From the NCBI RefSeq assembly GCF_000002985.6, contig NC_003283.11, positions 3,596,001 through 3,660,000 of the forward strand: a stretch of 64,000 nucleotides of DNA. Direction: 5' to 3'. Of this stretch, positions 10,818 to 22,604 are shown in pieces. The DNA is from Caenorhabditis elegans (Eukaryota > Nematoda > Chromadorea > Rhabditida > Rhabditidae). The notes beneath the pieces were generated by a model, which was given only the letters and a program-made list of their open reading frames with translations, was not told the DNA's origin and did no database searches. How positions within the stretch are numbered: the first letter of the stretch is position 1; each line of letters begins with the position of its first letter. The translations under genes were made by a program, and so were the position numbers.

Positions 10818-13800
10818 TCAAATTTTTTCCAGTTTCACTGTGACTTCTGAATTTGTCCATTCGGCGGGCTCATCGGTAAAAATGAAGTATGACACAAAGT
10901 TGGTCTGAAAAACTTTTTTTTTTGCTATTTTCGGCCACCACTTGACACTTCAACTCACAATAATCATAAGACATCCGAGTACAAGATGTACCCATAGCCA
11001 TTGTAGTCGGTTTGACTCGTCCGACACAAATATTGCGACAAGTGCGGGGGCGGAGAACAAGGCCAAGCATTTCATCCACTGAATTGCGGCAATGACGACG
11101 TGAGCGAATTGTCTGGAAAATTTCAGATTTTTGAACAAATAGAGGCGTAATTAACTAATTTTTAGATTGTTTTATAAATTTCTAAATATGTAGGTCTTGC
11201 AGCGACAACTGGGCTCTCACAGCGCACGTGGTTCAGGCTGTCCTATTACAATTTGATCTACAAAAAATGCGGGAATTTTTCGTCCAAAAAATGTGACGTC
11301 AGCACGTTCTTAACCATGCGGAATCAGTTGAGAACTCTGCGTCTCAACTCCCGCATTTTTTGTAGATCTACAGCGAAGAGATAGGACTGTCAGTAAAAAT
11401 ATTGGGTCCCACAGAGGAAATTATCTCACAACGAATATATATATATATATATATATATATAGACTCACAACTAAAATGGTCTTACAACGAAAAATGAGTA
11501 TTACAACGAAAATATATGGTCTCACCACAAACATGGTCTTTCAATGAAAAAGTTGGGTCTCGCAGCGAAAAATGGGTATTTGAACGAATATATAGAGTCT
11601 CAAAACATAAAATAGTATCACAACAAAAAATGGAAATCATAACGAAAATATAGGGTCTCACAACGAAAATGGTCACACAGTGAAGAAGTTGGGTCTTGTA
11701 GCGAAAAATGGTCTCACAACGTAAAATCTAGGTCTCCCTACAAAAAAGAAAGGGGCTGAAAAATAGGAATCAGCGATGAGGGTCTCGAAACGAAAAGTAC
11801 ATTTTCCAAAGTAAATTGGGCCAAGTAGTAAGATGCCAGTAGGGTCTTGCAACGAAAGCCGTAGCCTACCTCGAATGCAACACCCCACACTTGTAAAATC
11901 CGCCGGAATTGACTCCAATACAGCACATTGTCAAGATGAAGAAGGAGAGTGACAACATGTTGTGCTCGGCTGGAATGAAGCTGAAAATTTGAATTTTGGA
12001 AAAAAAAACCGCCCCGACGAAATACAAACCCGATACACGCAAAAAAGAATCCGGAAAATCCGACGGCAAACGTGTTGAAAATCATTATTTTTAGCTTTTC
12101 ACTTATGAATCTGAAAGTTGCTCATAAATTTTGTGAAAATTTGGTAAATTTTGGGAAAGTGTAGTACCTAAATTTATCACTAAAAATCGCGGCCACAAAT
12201 CGAATTGGCATGTAGGAGAACAGCACCAAAGCAACGTAGAATCCAGTTTCAGTTATCCCAAATTTCAAGACTTCATGGAAATAAATTGGCATGTACGAGG
12301 AGAACATAATCACGGCAGACATTTCAAAAAATGCATTGATCCAGACGCAAATTATCACCGGGCTGGTCAAGATTTTCTGAAAATTCATATTAATTTTTTA
12401 TTTCGAAATTATCGAAAAAAGGTTAAGACACTTTTTTATAATTTCAAAATTCTTCAATACAGAAAAAACCAGCTTCGGAAATTTGCCCATTTGCAAATTG
12501 TTCTAAAATATAATTAAATCTCATTGTAAGGGATTCAACATTTTTCCAAAACTACAGTAACCCTACAGTACTCCTACAGTACCACTACAGTACCCCAACT
12601 TTTCGCATATCATCTCAAGAAACGTACAACAAAAATGCACTACAATTTTTCCAAAACTGCAGTACTACATTAATCCTACACTACCGCTACAGCATTTCTA
12701 CAGTAACCCAACAGTACCACTACAGTATTTCTACAGTAACCCAACAGTACCACTACAGTATTTCTACAGTAACCCAACAGTACCACTACAGTATTTCTAC
12801 AGTAACCCAACAGTACCACTACAGTATTTCTACAGTAACCCAACAGTACCACTACAGTATTTCTACAGTAACCCAACAGTACCACTACAGTATTTCTACA
12901 GTAACCCAACAGTACCACTACAGTACTTCTACAGTAACCCAACAATGCCAATACAGTACCCCTACTTGATCCCCCCACTGTACCTCTAAAAAGGGACCTA
13001 ATACCTTTTCCAAATCTCAAATCGCAAAATTTCCAAATCTACAGTAACCCCACAGCAATCTCACAGTAGCCCTACAGTACCCTACAGAAAAGATCTGGTG
13101 ACCGAGTTTTCCTAGTCTTGGATTTTGTATCAATACCTACACCCTAAAAACCGACCAAATATCTCTTCTAAAGCTCAAATCAGAAATTTTCCAAATACCC
13201 TACAGTAATCCCACAGTAGCTCTACAGTACCCATACAGTACCATACAGAAAAAAATCTGGTGACCGAGTTTTCCTAGTCTTCAATTTTTTTTTACCCACC
13301 CTATAAGGAACACTTGTATTCCTGTCCAAATGCGCTTCCGACTTATTCTTCTGAATTTTTCCCAATTCTTTTTGAGACACCTTCCCAGTATCCTCGGGAT
13401 GATCAATGTACACTATAGTCCAAATGGCAAAGAGCACGAGTCCAACAAGAGCATGAAGATAAAATGCAAATTTCCAACCCAATGAGCTCTCACAAATAAG
13501 CCCGGTCAACGAGTTGGTGGCCACTGATGAGATCCCGGTAAATGCGGTGAGAATTGCCACGAAAGTTGCTGTTTCTGATAGTGGAGCCCATCGGACTGTC
13601 ATCAGTCCAATTGCAGCAAAATCGGCAGAGTAGGCGAGGCCCTGAATGTTTTGTTTGGGTTTATTGATTAATATTCCACAAACCTGCAAAAATCTTAAAA
13701 CTATCAAAAAGAAAAAGCTAATCTTTGCGGCCAGCGGTACTAGAGCAGTAGCCAAGCAGGAAACCACACCGGCTATCAGAAATGGGTATCTGTAAATTGA

Positions 13801-14675
13801 ATTTGTGAGGATTCCCTCTATTTACCTCACCTTGCCCCATATTTAACGTATAGCAAATTTATTGGAATTGTGCCAATAATTGTGCCGGCTGCCACCGCCC
13901 ACATTATCCATTTCTTGCCGCTACTGGAGTAATCATAGATGCTATGGATTGTCTGAAAAGTAAAAGACAGTGCTATGGCTCCAATATTTAGGCCTGAAAA
14001 TTTCAAAAAATGCCCCAAAACTTACCCCATTATCATCCAAATACGACTCGGTGTAGTCAGTTTTCATGCAAATAAATGTGAAATTAATGACAATATAGTT
14101 GGAACAGACAGACGCCAAGCATAGAAATCCGATGGCGATGACTATTAATCTGTGAAAAAAAAAGAATTGTCAGATATGAAAGGTGGCAAAAAGTTTTTGA
14201 TTGCCGGTATGGTGACTGGCAGTAAAAATATTAAAAAAGTTTTTGACAAGTTTTACCAGATATTTGTCGATAGTTTTTTTACAATTTCCCCACTAGAGCT
14301 ACTGGGGTTTTTTATTAAAAATGTTCCAAAAGTGTACACAACTTTAAAAAAATTTGAATCGAAAAGAGTTGCATAAAAATGCAGGGGAAAGCTGTTTCGA
14401 ACGGAAAATATATCTTTTTTTTTCAGAAAATTGTCATCTGCCAAAAAACGTCAACGGCTCTTTATGTCCATTGCCAGGGATTTTTCGAAGTTTTTTTGGA
14501 ACATTTCAACAATTGATAAAACAATTTCCTACGTATTTCCATATTAATTTTTGGTTCAAAAATTAGATTTTCATACTGAAATCAATAGTTTTGAACATTT
14601 GCCAGCTTCAGACTTACGTTCAGACCTCAATTTAAAAAAAAACTCGAACCTGTAGTAATTTCCCCATAGTGACAT
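10818..14675 (-). CDS. SLC17-type major facilitator transporter, paralogue C
   Basis: Ten exons give 453 residues: 14650-14675, 14026-14149, 13831-13952, 13684-13789, 13300-13641, 12168-12376, 12030-12110, 11870-11980, 10959-11112, 10818-10904. Exon lengths 124, 122, 106, 342, 209, 81, 111 and 154 are identical to those of A. The start reads MSLWGNYYR. Motifs: AAGTIIGTIPIN, KYGAR, LRFLQGLAYSADFAAIGL, RWAPLSET, ICESSLGWKF, MPIYFHEVLKFGITETGF, HVVIAAIQWMKC. The TM4 position after LQG is Tyr. The donor of exon 7 is GTTTGT and that of exon 5 GTGGGT, both weak but usable. Long introns contain a MITE (11229-11396), an ACAACGAAAA repeat field and a 33-bp tandem array. Appears intact and closer to D than to A/B by residue choice. 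Confidence 0.92.
11229..11396. repeat. palindromic MITE-like element, copy 2
   Basis: Ends GGCTGTCCTAT and ATAGGACTGTC; inner arms TGATCTACAAAAAATGCGGG and its inverse CCCGCATTTTTTGTAGATCT. In intron 8 of transporter C. Same family as 590-735 and 63898-64000. Confidence 0.7.
11400..11860. repeat. GTCTCACAACGAAAA repeat field with a (TA)n microsatellite
   Basis: About 15 diverged copies of a roughly 30-base unit (GGGTCTCACAACGAAAATA type) in intron 8 of transporter C, with (TA)13 at 11437-11462. No coding potential. Confidence 0.75.
12690..12955. repeat. 33-bp tandem array in transporter C intron 5
   Basis: Eight near-identical copies of a 33-base unit (CAGTAACCCAACAGTACCAC plus TACAGTATTTCTA), flanked by diverged ACAGTA repeats from 12541 to 13240. 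Because 33 is divisible by three it makes a spurious 11-residue-repeat open frame on the minus strand. Confidence 0.9.
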
Positions 14676-16457
14676 ATCGGTAAGTCCCCAAAGAATCTGT
14701 CAAATATTTGGTGGTTCAAAAATAGCAGAAACATATCGGCGGGGTTCAACATGGTTCACCAAAACAGGTACGACAAAGTGTGAGGAGACGAATAACATTT
14801 TTTGACCAATAGTAAGAGATGGTAGGAGATGTGAACGCGGTGATCTCCACTATTCCCTCGGTCAGTTTCAACATGTGATGCGCACGAAGAACACGACAAA
14901 CTGACACGTTGGGTGGATATGGGAAATGATAAGGAAGGTAATGAGAAATGAGATTGTTGGGAGGAGAAGATTTTGTAGTTTCTCTTATTTTTGGAAATTT
15001 CATTGAACACTGACAAGATTTTTCACGTGACCTTGTAAAGTGAAAATTCGGCCACCAATTCTAAAAAGTGCTGGGAAATTTGCACAAAAGTGTCGAAATG
15101 AGTTTTTAAAAAACTCGGCCACCGATTTTTCACTGCCACATACCAATTTCAAAAAATTTAAAATGTTGCTTTTATTTGAAATTGGCGAAAACTTTGAAAT
15201 GGTAGAACCGATTTTCTCGGTCACCAATTTTCTTTTTCGGCCATGTAAAATATACCACGCTGTCAAGTGAATTAAATTAACATAACATAGGAAATTAATG
15301 AAAAAAAAAGCAAAAAAAAAAGATAAATTAAATAAGTTTAAATTACAAATTTTTATTATTAAAAATTATTTAATTTTTTTTTTCATTTTAAATTTTTACA
15401 AAAACTAAGGCAACTCCAGAGGCCCTAGCCCCGAAAAATTAAGTCGGTGGCCGAGTTTTTTGCCGGCCACTTAATAGATTACCTATTTATTTTTTTTAAT
15501 TTGATAAGAATAAAATTCCTAACAGTTTTTTATTTTTTTTTCTCCACCACAAAAGGGTAGTTGAAAGGGAACATTTTGTCTGATTGTTCTATTGTTTGTT
15601 TTTCCCCTAAAACTGAACGAAATGAATTGAAATTTTTTCAAATTAAAATTTTTTAGCACATACTTTTTGACCCGAAATTATTATGAAAATGAATTCGAAA
15701 AAAAAAAAATTAAAAATCAGATTCCCCCGCGCGATCATATTTCTAGGGAATCACATTTCTGAGCGTTCTCCCCCGAGAGAATGTTCAGAAAAAATTTCTA
15801 GTCTAATTCTTGGAGAACGTAGGGAGTTTGTTTCCAATGGATTGTACCAGGAGTGGGCGGCAAATTATTTTTTTCCGGCAAATCGGCAAATTGCCGGAAT
15901 TGAAATTTCCGGCAAATTGGCAAATCGTCAAATTACTTTTATAAAAAATCCCTCTTAACACTTTGGACAAATTGATGTTCGGCAAACGACTAATTGGCGA
16001 TTTGCCGAAAATCAAAATTTCCGGCAAATCGGTAAATGCCGAATTTGTCGACAAAAAAATTTGCCGAACGGCACTTGCCGCCCAATCCTGGATTGTACTT
16101 CGAAAAAACTTCTACCCTTTCAGAGGTCATATTAAAAAAGAACGCATTCTTGGCTACTGTTAATAAAAAGTAAAAATGTGAAATTTATTGATTTTTCAAG
16201 TCACAAAAGTGGCTCAAAAACTAAAAAGTAGTCATAAGTACAACCGTTTAATGCATTTGTTTCAGCGGGAGGAGGAGAGAGAGGAGAAAGTGTACACGTG
16301 AGGGCAACGGGGGAAGAACTATATTTATATGTAAATCTTTACAAAATAACGTGTCAAAGGTGCTAAGGGGTATTTACATAATTTTTGTATATGTGACCAT
16401 GATCACACTCCGATTTTCAGGTACAATACAATCAGGTCATCACAGAGATAGAACACC
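14676..16457. other. intergenic between transporters C and D
   Basis: No gene supported. Contains CGGCCACCGATTTTT-type repeats in both orientations (15048-15135, 15440-15470) and the clean CGGCAA element at 15848-16090. The rest is poly-A/T rich. Confidence 0.6.
15848..16090. mobile_element. hAT-like non-autonomous element (CGGCAA family) with 8-bp target duplication
   Basis: 243-bp element. Left end CAGGAGTGGGCGGCAAAT, right end inverse CAGGATTGGGCGGCAAGT. It is flanked on both sides by GATTGTAC (15840-15847 and 16091-16098), a perfect 8-bp target-site duplication. CAGG termini plus 8-bp duplications are the hallmark of hAT transposons. No transposase is present, so it would have been mobilised in trans. 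Confidence 0.8.
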
Positions 16458-18515
16458 TCACGCCTTGGACACGGGCTTCTCTTCGCTGTTGGTCCATTCG
16501 GCGGGCTTGTCGGTGAAAATGCAGTAGGAGAGCAAGTTGGTGATCTGCATGAGGCCACCGAAAACCAGGAAGACACCGATCCACTGGGTACGGACCGATT
16601 CGGTGGTGACGAAGAGAGCAACCATCGCAGGGGCGGAGAACAGCGCCACACACTTGGTCCATTGAATTGCGGCGATGACCACGTGGGCGTATTGGCTGGA
16701 AAATAATTGGTTGTGCTGAGTTTTGGAGCATTTAGGATTCTGTTAATTATAAACATCCGGTGGAGATGCAAATTTTAATAAAGGGCTCGCCACGTGGTTG
16801 AACTAGTCATTGAAAATTTTGTTTAGGGCTAACACTATACTAGAGTGTGCTATCTTCTACAACAGGGTGACCCGCTTAAAATAAGGTGTACAAGGTTTTA
16901 CACAAGGTTTACGGAGACGTTATCCTACTCACTAACCAATTAATGCACTTATGGAGTATGTTAGGGGGGTCCAAGTTGGGTCGTGGGATCCACCCACCGA
17001 CCCGCTCAGAATGGGTCGCCCCCCGCCACACACAACTTACCGAGCATGAAGAACACCACATTTGTAGAATCCGCCAGAGTTGACACCCACACAGCACATA
17101 GTCATGGTAAACGCGGCAACGGACCAATACTTGTTCTCGGCTGGGATGAACCCAATGACGGCGAAGAATGCTCCGGTACCTCCAACTGCGATTGTGTTGA
17201 AGATCAGAATCTTCGGCAGCTCTCCGATGCAGCGGATCTTGTCACTGAGTACGGCGGCCACCCATCGAACTGGAAGCCAGATGAAGAGCACTAGAGCCAC
17301 CCAGAAGCCGGTCTCGGTGACTCCGAACTTGAGCACCTCGTGGAAGTAGATTGGCATGTAAGTTGAGCAGACGATCACAGCGGACATCTCGAAGAAGGCG
17401 TTGAGCCAGACACACCAGATGACTGGGCTGGTAAGGAGTTTCTGAAGCAGAGGGATATGAGTGAACTGTAGCTCAAGATCTGTGACTTACTCTGTATGGA
17501 ACATCGGTACTCTTGTCCAAGTGAGCTGCAGACTTGGATTTCTCGATCTTGGTCAATTCTTTGCAGGAGACTCTCTTGGTGTCTTGTGGATGATCAATGT
17601 AGACAATGTACCAGAGGACAAAAAGTAACAATCCGACGATAGCGTGAAGGTAATAGGAATACTTCCATCCGTAAGAGCTCTCGCAAATCACACCGGTCAC
17701 AGAGTTTGTGGCAACTGATGAGATTCCCGTAAAGGATGTCATGACGGCAATGAAGGTAGCAGTCTCGGTAAGTGGTGCCCATCTAACAGTGATAAGTCCG
17801 ATAGCGGCAAAATCCGCAGAATACGCGAGTCCCTGGCAAAATCTGAGAAGGATCAGTATCCAGTAGTTAAAGCCTGCAGCCCAGGGGATTAAAGCAGTTG
17901 AGATGATCGATGTGAGACCGGCGATGAAGAAAGGGAGTCGGGCACCGTATTTGACGTAGAGCATGTTAATGGGTACGGTTCCAAGCATGGTACCCAATGC
18001 GACCGCCCATAAGATCCACTTCTTCTCGCTTCCATTGTAGTCGTAGATTGATCGGAGCGTCTGAAAAACAAGAGCTTGTTAGAGGAGTTTCTGGATTTGT
18101 AGCCAATTAAAAGCTTTTAAAGCTTTTTAAGTTTTGGTTTCCTACAGCAGCCGACATATTGGGGGCACACTAATAATGCGGCGCGGCACCCAAACATTGT
18201 GGCGCTGAGATGATTTCACGCCAAAATGCAGATAAGCCGTTAATCCGGAACATGTCGGGCGCTTACACAATTTTTCAAGTCAGGAGGCCCCCTAGGTGTT
18301 ACTTACTCCATTACTATCTGTCACGGCATCCGACATATCATTTTTCATGCAGATGAAGGTGAAGTTGATTACGATGAAGTTGGAGCAAATGGAAGTCAGA
18401 CATAGGAATCCGACACCTACGATTATCCATCTGAAAATAGGTTTTTTTTTTCACGGAAAGGTAATTTTGTTAAATAAATTGGTTACCTGTAGTAGTTTCC
18501 CCATGGTCTTGTCAT
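16458..18515 (-). CDS. SLC17-type major facilitator transporter, paralogue D (intron-poor)
   Basis: Five exons give 453 residues: 18487-18515, 18307-18430, 17491-18060, 17041-17441, 16458-16695. Start MTRPWGNYYR. The 570-base exon equals exons 3+4+5 (122+106+342) of A and C, and the 401-base exon equals 209+81+111, so every shared boundary is in the same phase. Motifs: LGTMLGTVPIN, KYGARLPFF, LRFCQGLAYSADFAAIGL, RWAPLTETATF, ICESSYGWKY, HEVLKFGVTETGF, GFIPAENKYW, NSGGFYKCGVLHAR, HVVIAAIQWTKC. TM4 again has Tyr where mammalian SLC17 proteins have Glu. Third positions are strongly C/G biased (AAC, TTC, ATC, GTC), unlike the neighbours, which in C. elegans usually marks high expression. C-terminus EEKPVSKA. 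Intact. Confidence 0.95.
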
Positions 18516-20176
18516 TTTGTTGAATTGATTGCTTGAAGAAGTGTGTAGATTCTGAACGAGTTCGGTACGGGTTTTTGTAGTGCAAACGCGTTGATCTATC
18601 TGATCGACGCCGCCCACTACAAGACGCTAAAAAGTGAAGATGGGGTGGGTACGGTTCAAAATATTTTTAGATTATCACACTTATCAATCCAAAAATTGGG
18701 CGGGCTAAAGCAAAGAATAAGTGGTCGGACTTCATCGACTAAATACGCCATGATCTTTGAAATTTTTTTTTAGGATTCGGGGAGGTGGGAAGAACATGGT
18801 CATTTGTATAAGTTTCCTCGTTTGGTTTTTTCTCTACTTTTTTTTTCAATTTTCTCTAGTTTTATATTGTATGTTGAAATCGAACATGTCTAGGTACATA
18901 AATCGAGAGAAAATCGGATTATTTTTGAAACAAAAAAAGAGAGTGAAAATTTACATAACTTCATTTAGTTGGCCAGAAATCAAGATCAAATTTCGGTGGA
19001 ACAAAACTCAGAGATCTGAAACTTAGTGTACGAGGTAGGTCGAGAGTAGGCCTGCCTGCCTGCCTACGCCTATTTTCTGCCTGTGTAAAGTGAGTAAAAC
19101 TGATAGTGAGTACATCCACACTTCAGAGTTTCAGCTTAACAAATTAATTGGAATTCCTAAATTTACGCTGTGAAAACACCACAAATCAGAGCTCATTCAA
19201 AAATGTAGAGGCGGTAGGCAGGCAGGTAGGCATGTATTCAGGCACGCCTGAATAGTTATACTTGACGTCCCAGAAACTACAGCGAAATTTTTTTTTTCCA
19301 AAAAAAAAGTCGAATTTCTTATAACGCTATTTTTTAGGCAGCCCACGCCTATTTTCTGCCTATATACATGCCTACTCCCTGAGAGTAAGTACATTTACGT
19401 TTCAAATTTACAGTTAAACAAGATAATTCGAATATCTAAATTTACTCTGAGAAAATGCGGAGAGACGGAAGGCAGGCAAGTAGGCATGGGATATTGTCCA
19501 TAGAAAACAATAATATTTAAATTATATGCAAAGCAAAAAAAAATTATGAGAAGAAGAAGCTAAATTTTAGCAAAAAAAACTTCAAAGCTTGACATTTGAA
19601 ATTTCAAACAAAAAAGTTTAGGAGAAAAATTTAAAAATTTATTTTTCGAGAATTTCAAAAAAAAAGTATTCAAAAGAAAATTTAAAATAATTTCTCAAAA
19701 ACACACATAGCAAATTCCAGTTCCTTCCAGCCAGGAAACCGTCAAAGTTTTCATCAAACAAACACTTTTTAACCGCCTCCTCCCACTTGATCCTACTAGT
19801 AAAGGCATAGACTAATGAAATTCACTTGATTCGATTAAATTTCGAATTTCAATACAGAAAAAAAAAACAATCAAAAACTATATATCAAATTATACAATTA
19901 TTCCGGGCGGTTGTCAAAACATGGTCAAATGATCAGAAATTGAAGTTTCATTTTGCCTGGTTCCTGAATTTTATTTAAAATTATGTAGCCGACATTGATC
20001 AAGGTTTGCGATTTACTACTAAAACGTCCACCAAAAAAGTATTCAGTTTCTGGAATGTTTTTTTAATTTTTCACAAAAATCATTCAAATTTAATTCCCGT
20101 GAAGTTATTTTTAAAACACGCTAAAAGTAGGCTATTTCTAGAAGTATTAGCTTCTAGAGGTTTTTAGAAGTAGGCC
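18516..20176. other. intergenic upstream of transporter D
   Basis: No gene supported. Holds promoter-side sequence of transporter D (minus strand) and GCAGGCAGG/CCTGCCTGCC tracts at about 19050-19070 and 19205-19250, with an almost repeated block around 19315-19500. Confidence 0.55.
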
Positions 20177-20774
20177 ATGCCGTCCACTGGTAAAATTGTA
20201 TTCGATCAAACTGCATGCATCCTCAGAATCTTCCCGCGTTTTATACTTCCCAACAAGCAGAGAACACGCATTCCAATTATTGAACTAATTACGGATTTCG
20301 TGCTCTCGAAATTCTCAAGAAACGTGAATTTTCGGACTTCTAGTTGGTGGATCCCCCGGACTAATGAGATTCTTGAGTTTTTCGACCACGTGATGCTTCT
20401 CTGCAGCGCAATCATAATTGCCTTGTTTATGTAGGTGTCATGTTTGTATTGCGGAAATTCGTTTGGAAAAAAATTATATGCAAAGCAAAAAAAAAAAATT
20501 ATGAGAAGCAGAAGCTAAATTCACGCCTAGGCCTAAGCCTATGCGTAAGGCTTAGCCTAAGCCTAAGCCTAAGCCTATATTAAAGCCAAAGCCTGAGCCT
20601 AAGCCTAAGCTTAAGCCTAAGCCTAAAACAATCTTCGTATTTCTTTTGTTTTTCAGGTTGCTTTACTTGTTGGAAAGAATACAGTATATTTCTCCCTGTG
20701 GAGAAATTTTCACAGTACTCCCAGCTGGTCAAGCAACAGCCATCCCGTGGAACGACTATCCTTGCTCGCTATAG
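20177..20774 (+). CDS. hypothetical small membrane protein, two exons
   Basis: Not recognised. Exon 20177-20430 ends at a GTAGGT donor and joins in frame to 20657-20774 (acceptor TTTTTCAG), giving 123 residues. One hydrophobic stretch at about residues 73-91 (MLLCSAIIIALFMLLYLL) spans the junction, which argues that the splice is real. The N-terminal part is basic (FPRFILPNKQRTR). No signal peptide or family motif. The intron holds a telomere-like tract. Plausible but weak; it could be a gene remnant. Confidence 0.4.
20522..20632. repeat. telomere-like GCCTAA tract
   Basis: Roughly 15 GCCTAA/GGCTTA hexamers (complement of TTAGGC), in the intron of the hypothetical gene at 20177-20774. Confidence 0.85.
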
Positions 20775-21637
20775 CGATGAGTCGATTTTGCTCTTGGTTC
20801 AGTATGTGCAGAGCCAGGAGATCAAAGGGGTTAGTGTAGATTGCTTTTTCTCATCAAAATTGCGTCGCCTTTAAAGCTGAATGCAAACGAAATCAGTTAA
20901 TCACATGAATGTTCTATAGTTCATAAAGGATCAAATTCCGATCACTCCAAGCACACACACACAAATACATTTGTGAAACAAAAGATGGTTTCCACATTTC
21001 TTCTTATCATATCGGTTCAAAAAGTTCAAATCTCTCGATACTTTTGTTTTTGCAAACGGAAATTGTGACTAGAGGTTCTCTGAACAATTCCGACCGCGTG
21101 GTGTCAATGTGATAACAATGATAAGAAATGTTATTTGGGTGTGAAAACAGTTTATTTCCCATTTTGGGGACAGTCTTCTGGCGTAGAACTGATCTCCTTA
21201 CTACTAGAAATATTTTTTTTTAAATAAATATGCAGGTAAATTTTGTTAAGCGTTCCTGAATTATCTTTGTTCTATTTAGAAAAAAAATTAACAATTTTCA
21301 GAGTTGTGCAAAATTCCTGAGTATGGAAATGAAAAAGTACAAGGAGCCAAAAGCCAAGCCAATTTTTTTTTCTTGATGGTTGGCAGAACAAACACAAACT
21401 AACAATTTCTTATCACTGTATAATTTACGCCAAACTAAAAACGGAACCGATGCGGATCTTTTGATCAAAAGTTCAAAAATTTGTAGATCCTAGGAAAACC
21501 GTTTGGTTACTGTACCTACTGGACTCACGCTCTGTTTCATTTTCAGAATATTCAAAAAAAAACTCAATATTATTTGATTTTCGGTTGAATTAAAAAGTTT
21601 CATTTTCAATAATAATATCAAGTACGAAAATTGATTA
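20775..21637. other. no gene seen
   Basis: AT-rich sequence with no supported exon. Contains a short ACACACACAC run near 20955. Confidence 0.5.
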
Positions 21638-22409
21638 TTAAACCGTCTCTGTGTTGCAACTTTCATCATCCCTCGGCGATGGGCTTGCTTTAATTCCATG
21701 CCAGGCATAATCAACTGCAGGAAAAAAGGAAAGAAGATAGAAACATGCTGCAGCAAAAAACAACCAGACAGAAAATCCATTCTACTGAAAGTATTTGAGG
21801 TTTGAACTGATGTAGAATTTATTTTTAATCTTATAAGATTTTTGTTGCTTTTTTGAAAATCGCTGTTGGAAACCTGACTTTGAAAATTGGGGTACGTGCT
21901 TAACGGATCGTTTCCAAAATATTTTACATTTTCGATATCACTACTATCACTCAAAAGAGTAATGCATGCTGACGCCAAAGACATTGAACAGCAGAAACAG
22001 ATAAACCCAGTTATTCCATACCCAATTCGAGCTATTTTACTGTTCATGGGTATGCCGCTCTTTCGGCTGAAAAATTCAACTGTTCTAGTTTTCTACTGCC
22101 TCTAAAGTTAACCTACCAATTACAAATGGCGCTGGCCACTAAAAATACAAGCAGTGTTAGAAAGGCAAGCCCTCCCATCCAATAACAGTTGTAAATCAAA
22201 ATACTGACGGAACTGTAGTAGTCAGGAACGTTCTAGAAAAAAAGCGGGAAATTTTGAATAGTAAATCAATTAACACTTACCCAGGTAGACAGCCCATAAC
22301 ATTGATCGTTTCCGACAATAACGCAATTTATTGCGGAGCCTGAAATCATTAAAAGGGATCCTCCAAAAATTTGTTCGTTGGCTCTTTGACGATTTCTTAG
22401 AAAATCCAT
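21638..22409 (-). CDS. four-transmembrane protein with PDZ-ligand-like C-terminus
   Basis: Four exons (22281-22409, 22117-22232, 21874-22066, 21638-21781) give 193 residues. Hydrophobic segments at about 15-35, 60-80, 95-115 and 150-170, with both ends predicted cytosolic, a claudin/PMP22-like topology. The tail after TM4 is polar and ends DDESCNTETV; TETV fits a class I PDZ ligand (S/T-x-V). Loop 1 contains QCYGLSTW, loosely like the W-GLW-C pattern of claudins, but the loop is short and I do not claim homology. Exon 4 is reached only if splicing uses the second AG of CTTTCAGTAG; using the first puts an in-frame TAG at the junction. The exon-3 donor (GTTTCC) is weak. Family unknown. Confidence 0.65.
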
Positions 22410-22604
22410 TTTCGTATGGAAATAATTTGGACTAACTAATGCTACTTATATGTGAGTATGGGCTTATCAGAGTTTGCGGAAAATGTATAGATAATGGAAA
22501 GGAAGCGGGAGGAGCTATGAATCATTAATTAGTTGACTCGATTATGAAATGTACGGTTTCCGAGTGATGATGCACAATTTTAATTTTCGATTTTTGTGAA
22601 TCAT

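Noticed and set aside
12676..13020. 114-codon minus-strand frame with 11-residue repeats
   Set aside because: Produced by the 33-bp tandem array in a transporter intron; repeat length divisible by three keeps the frame open.
17080..17349. Plus-strand frames opposite transporter D
   Set aside because: Shadows of the GC-rich D exons; no conservation pattern of their own.
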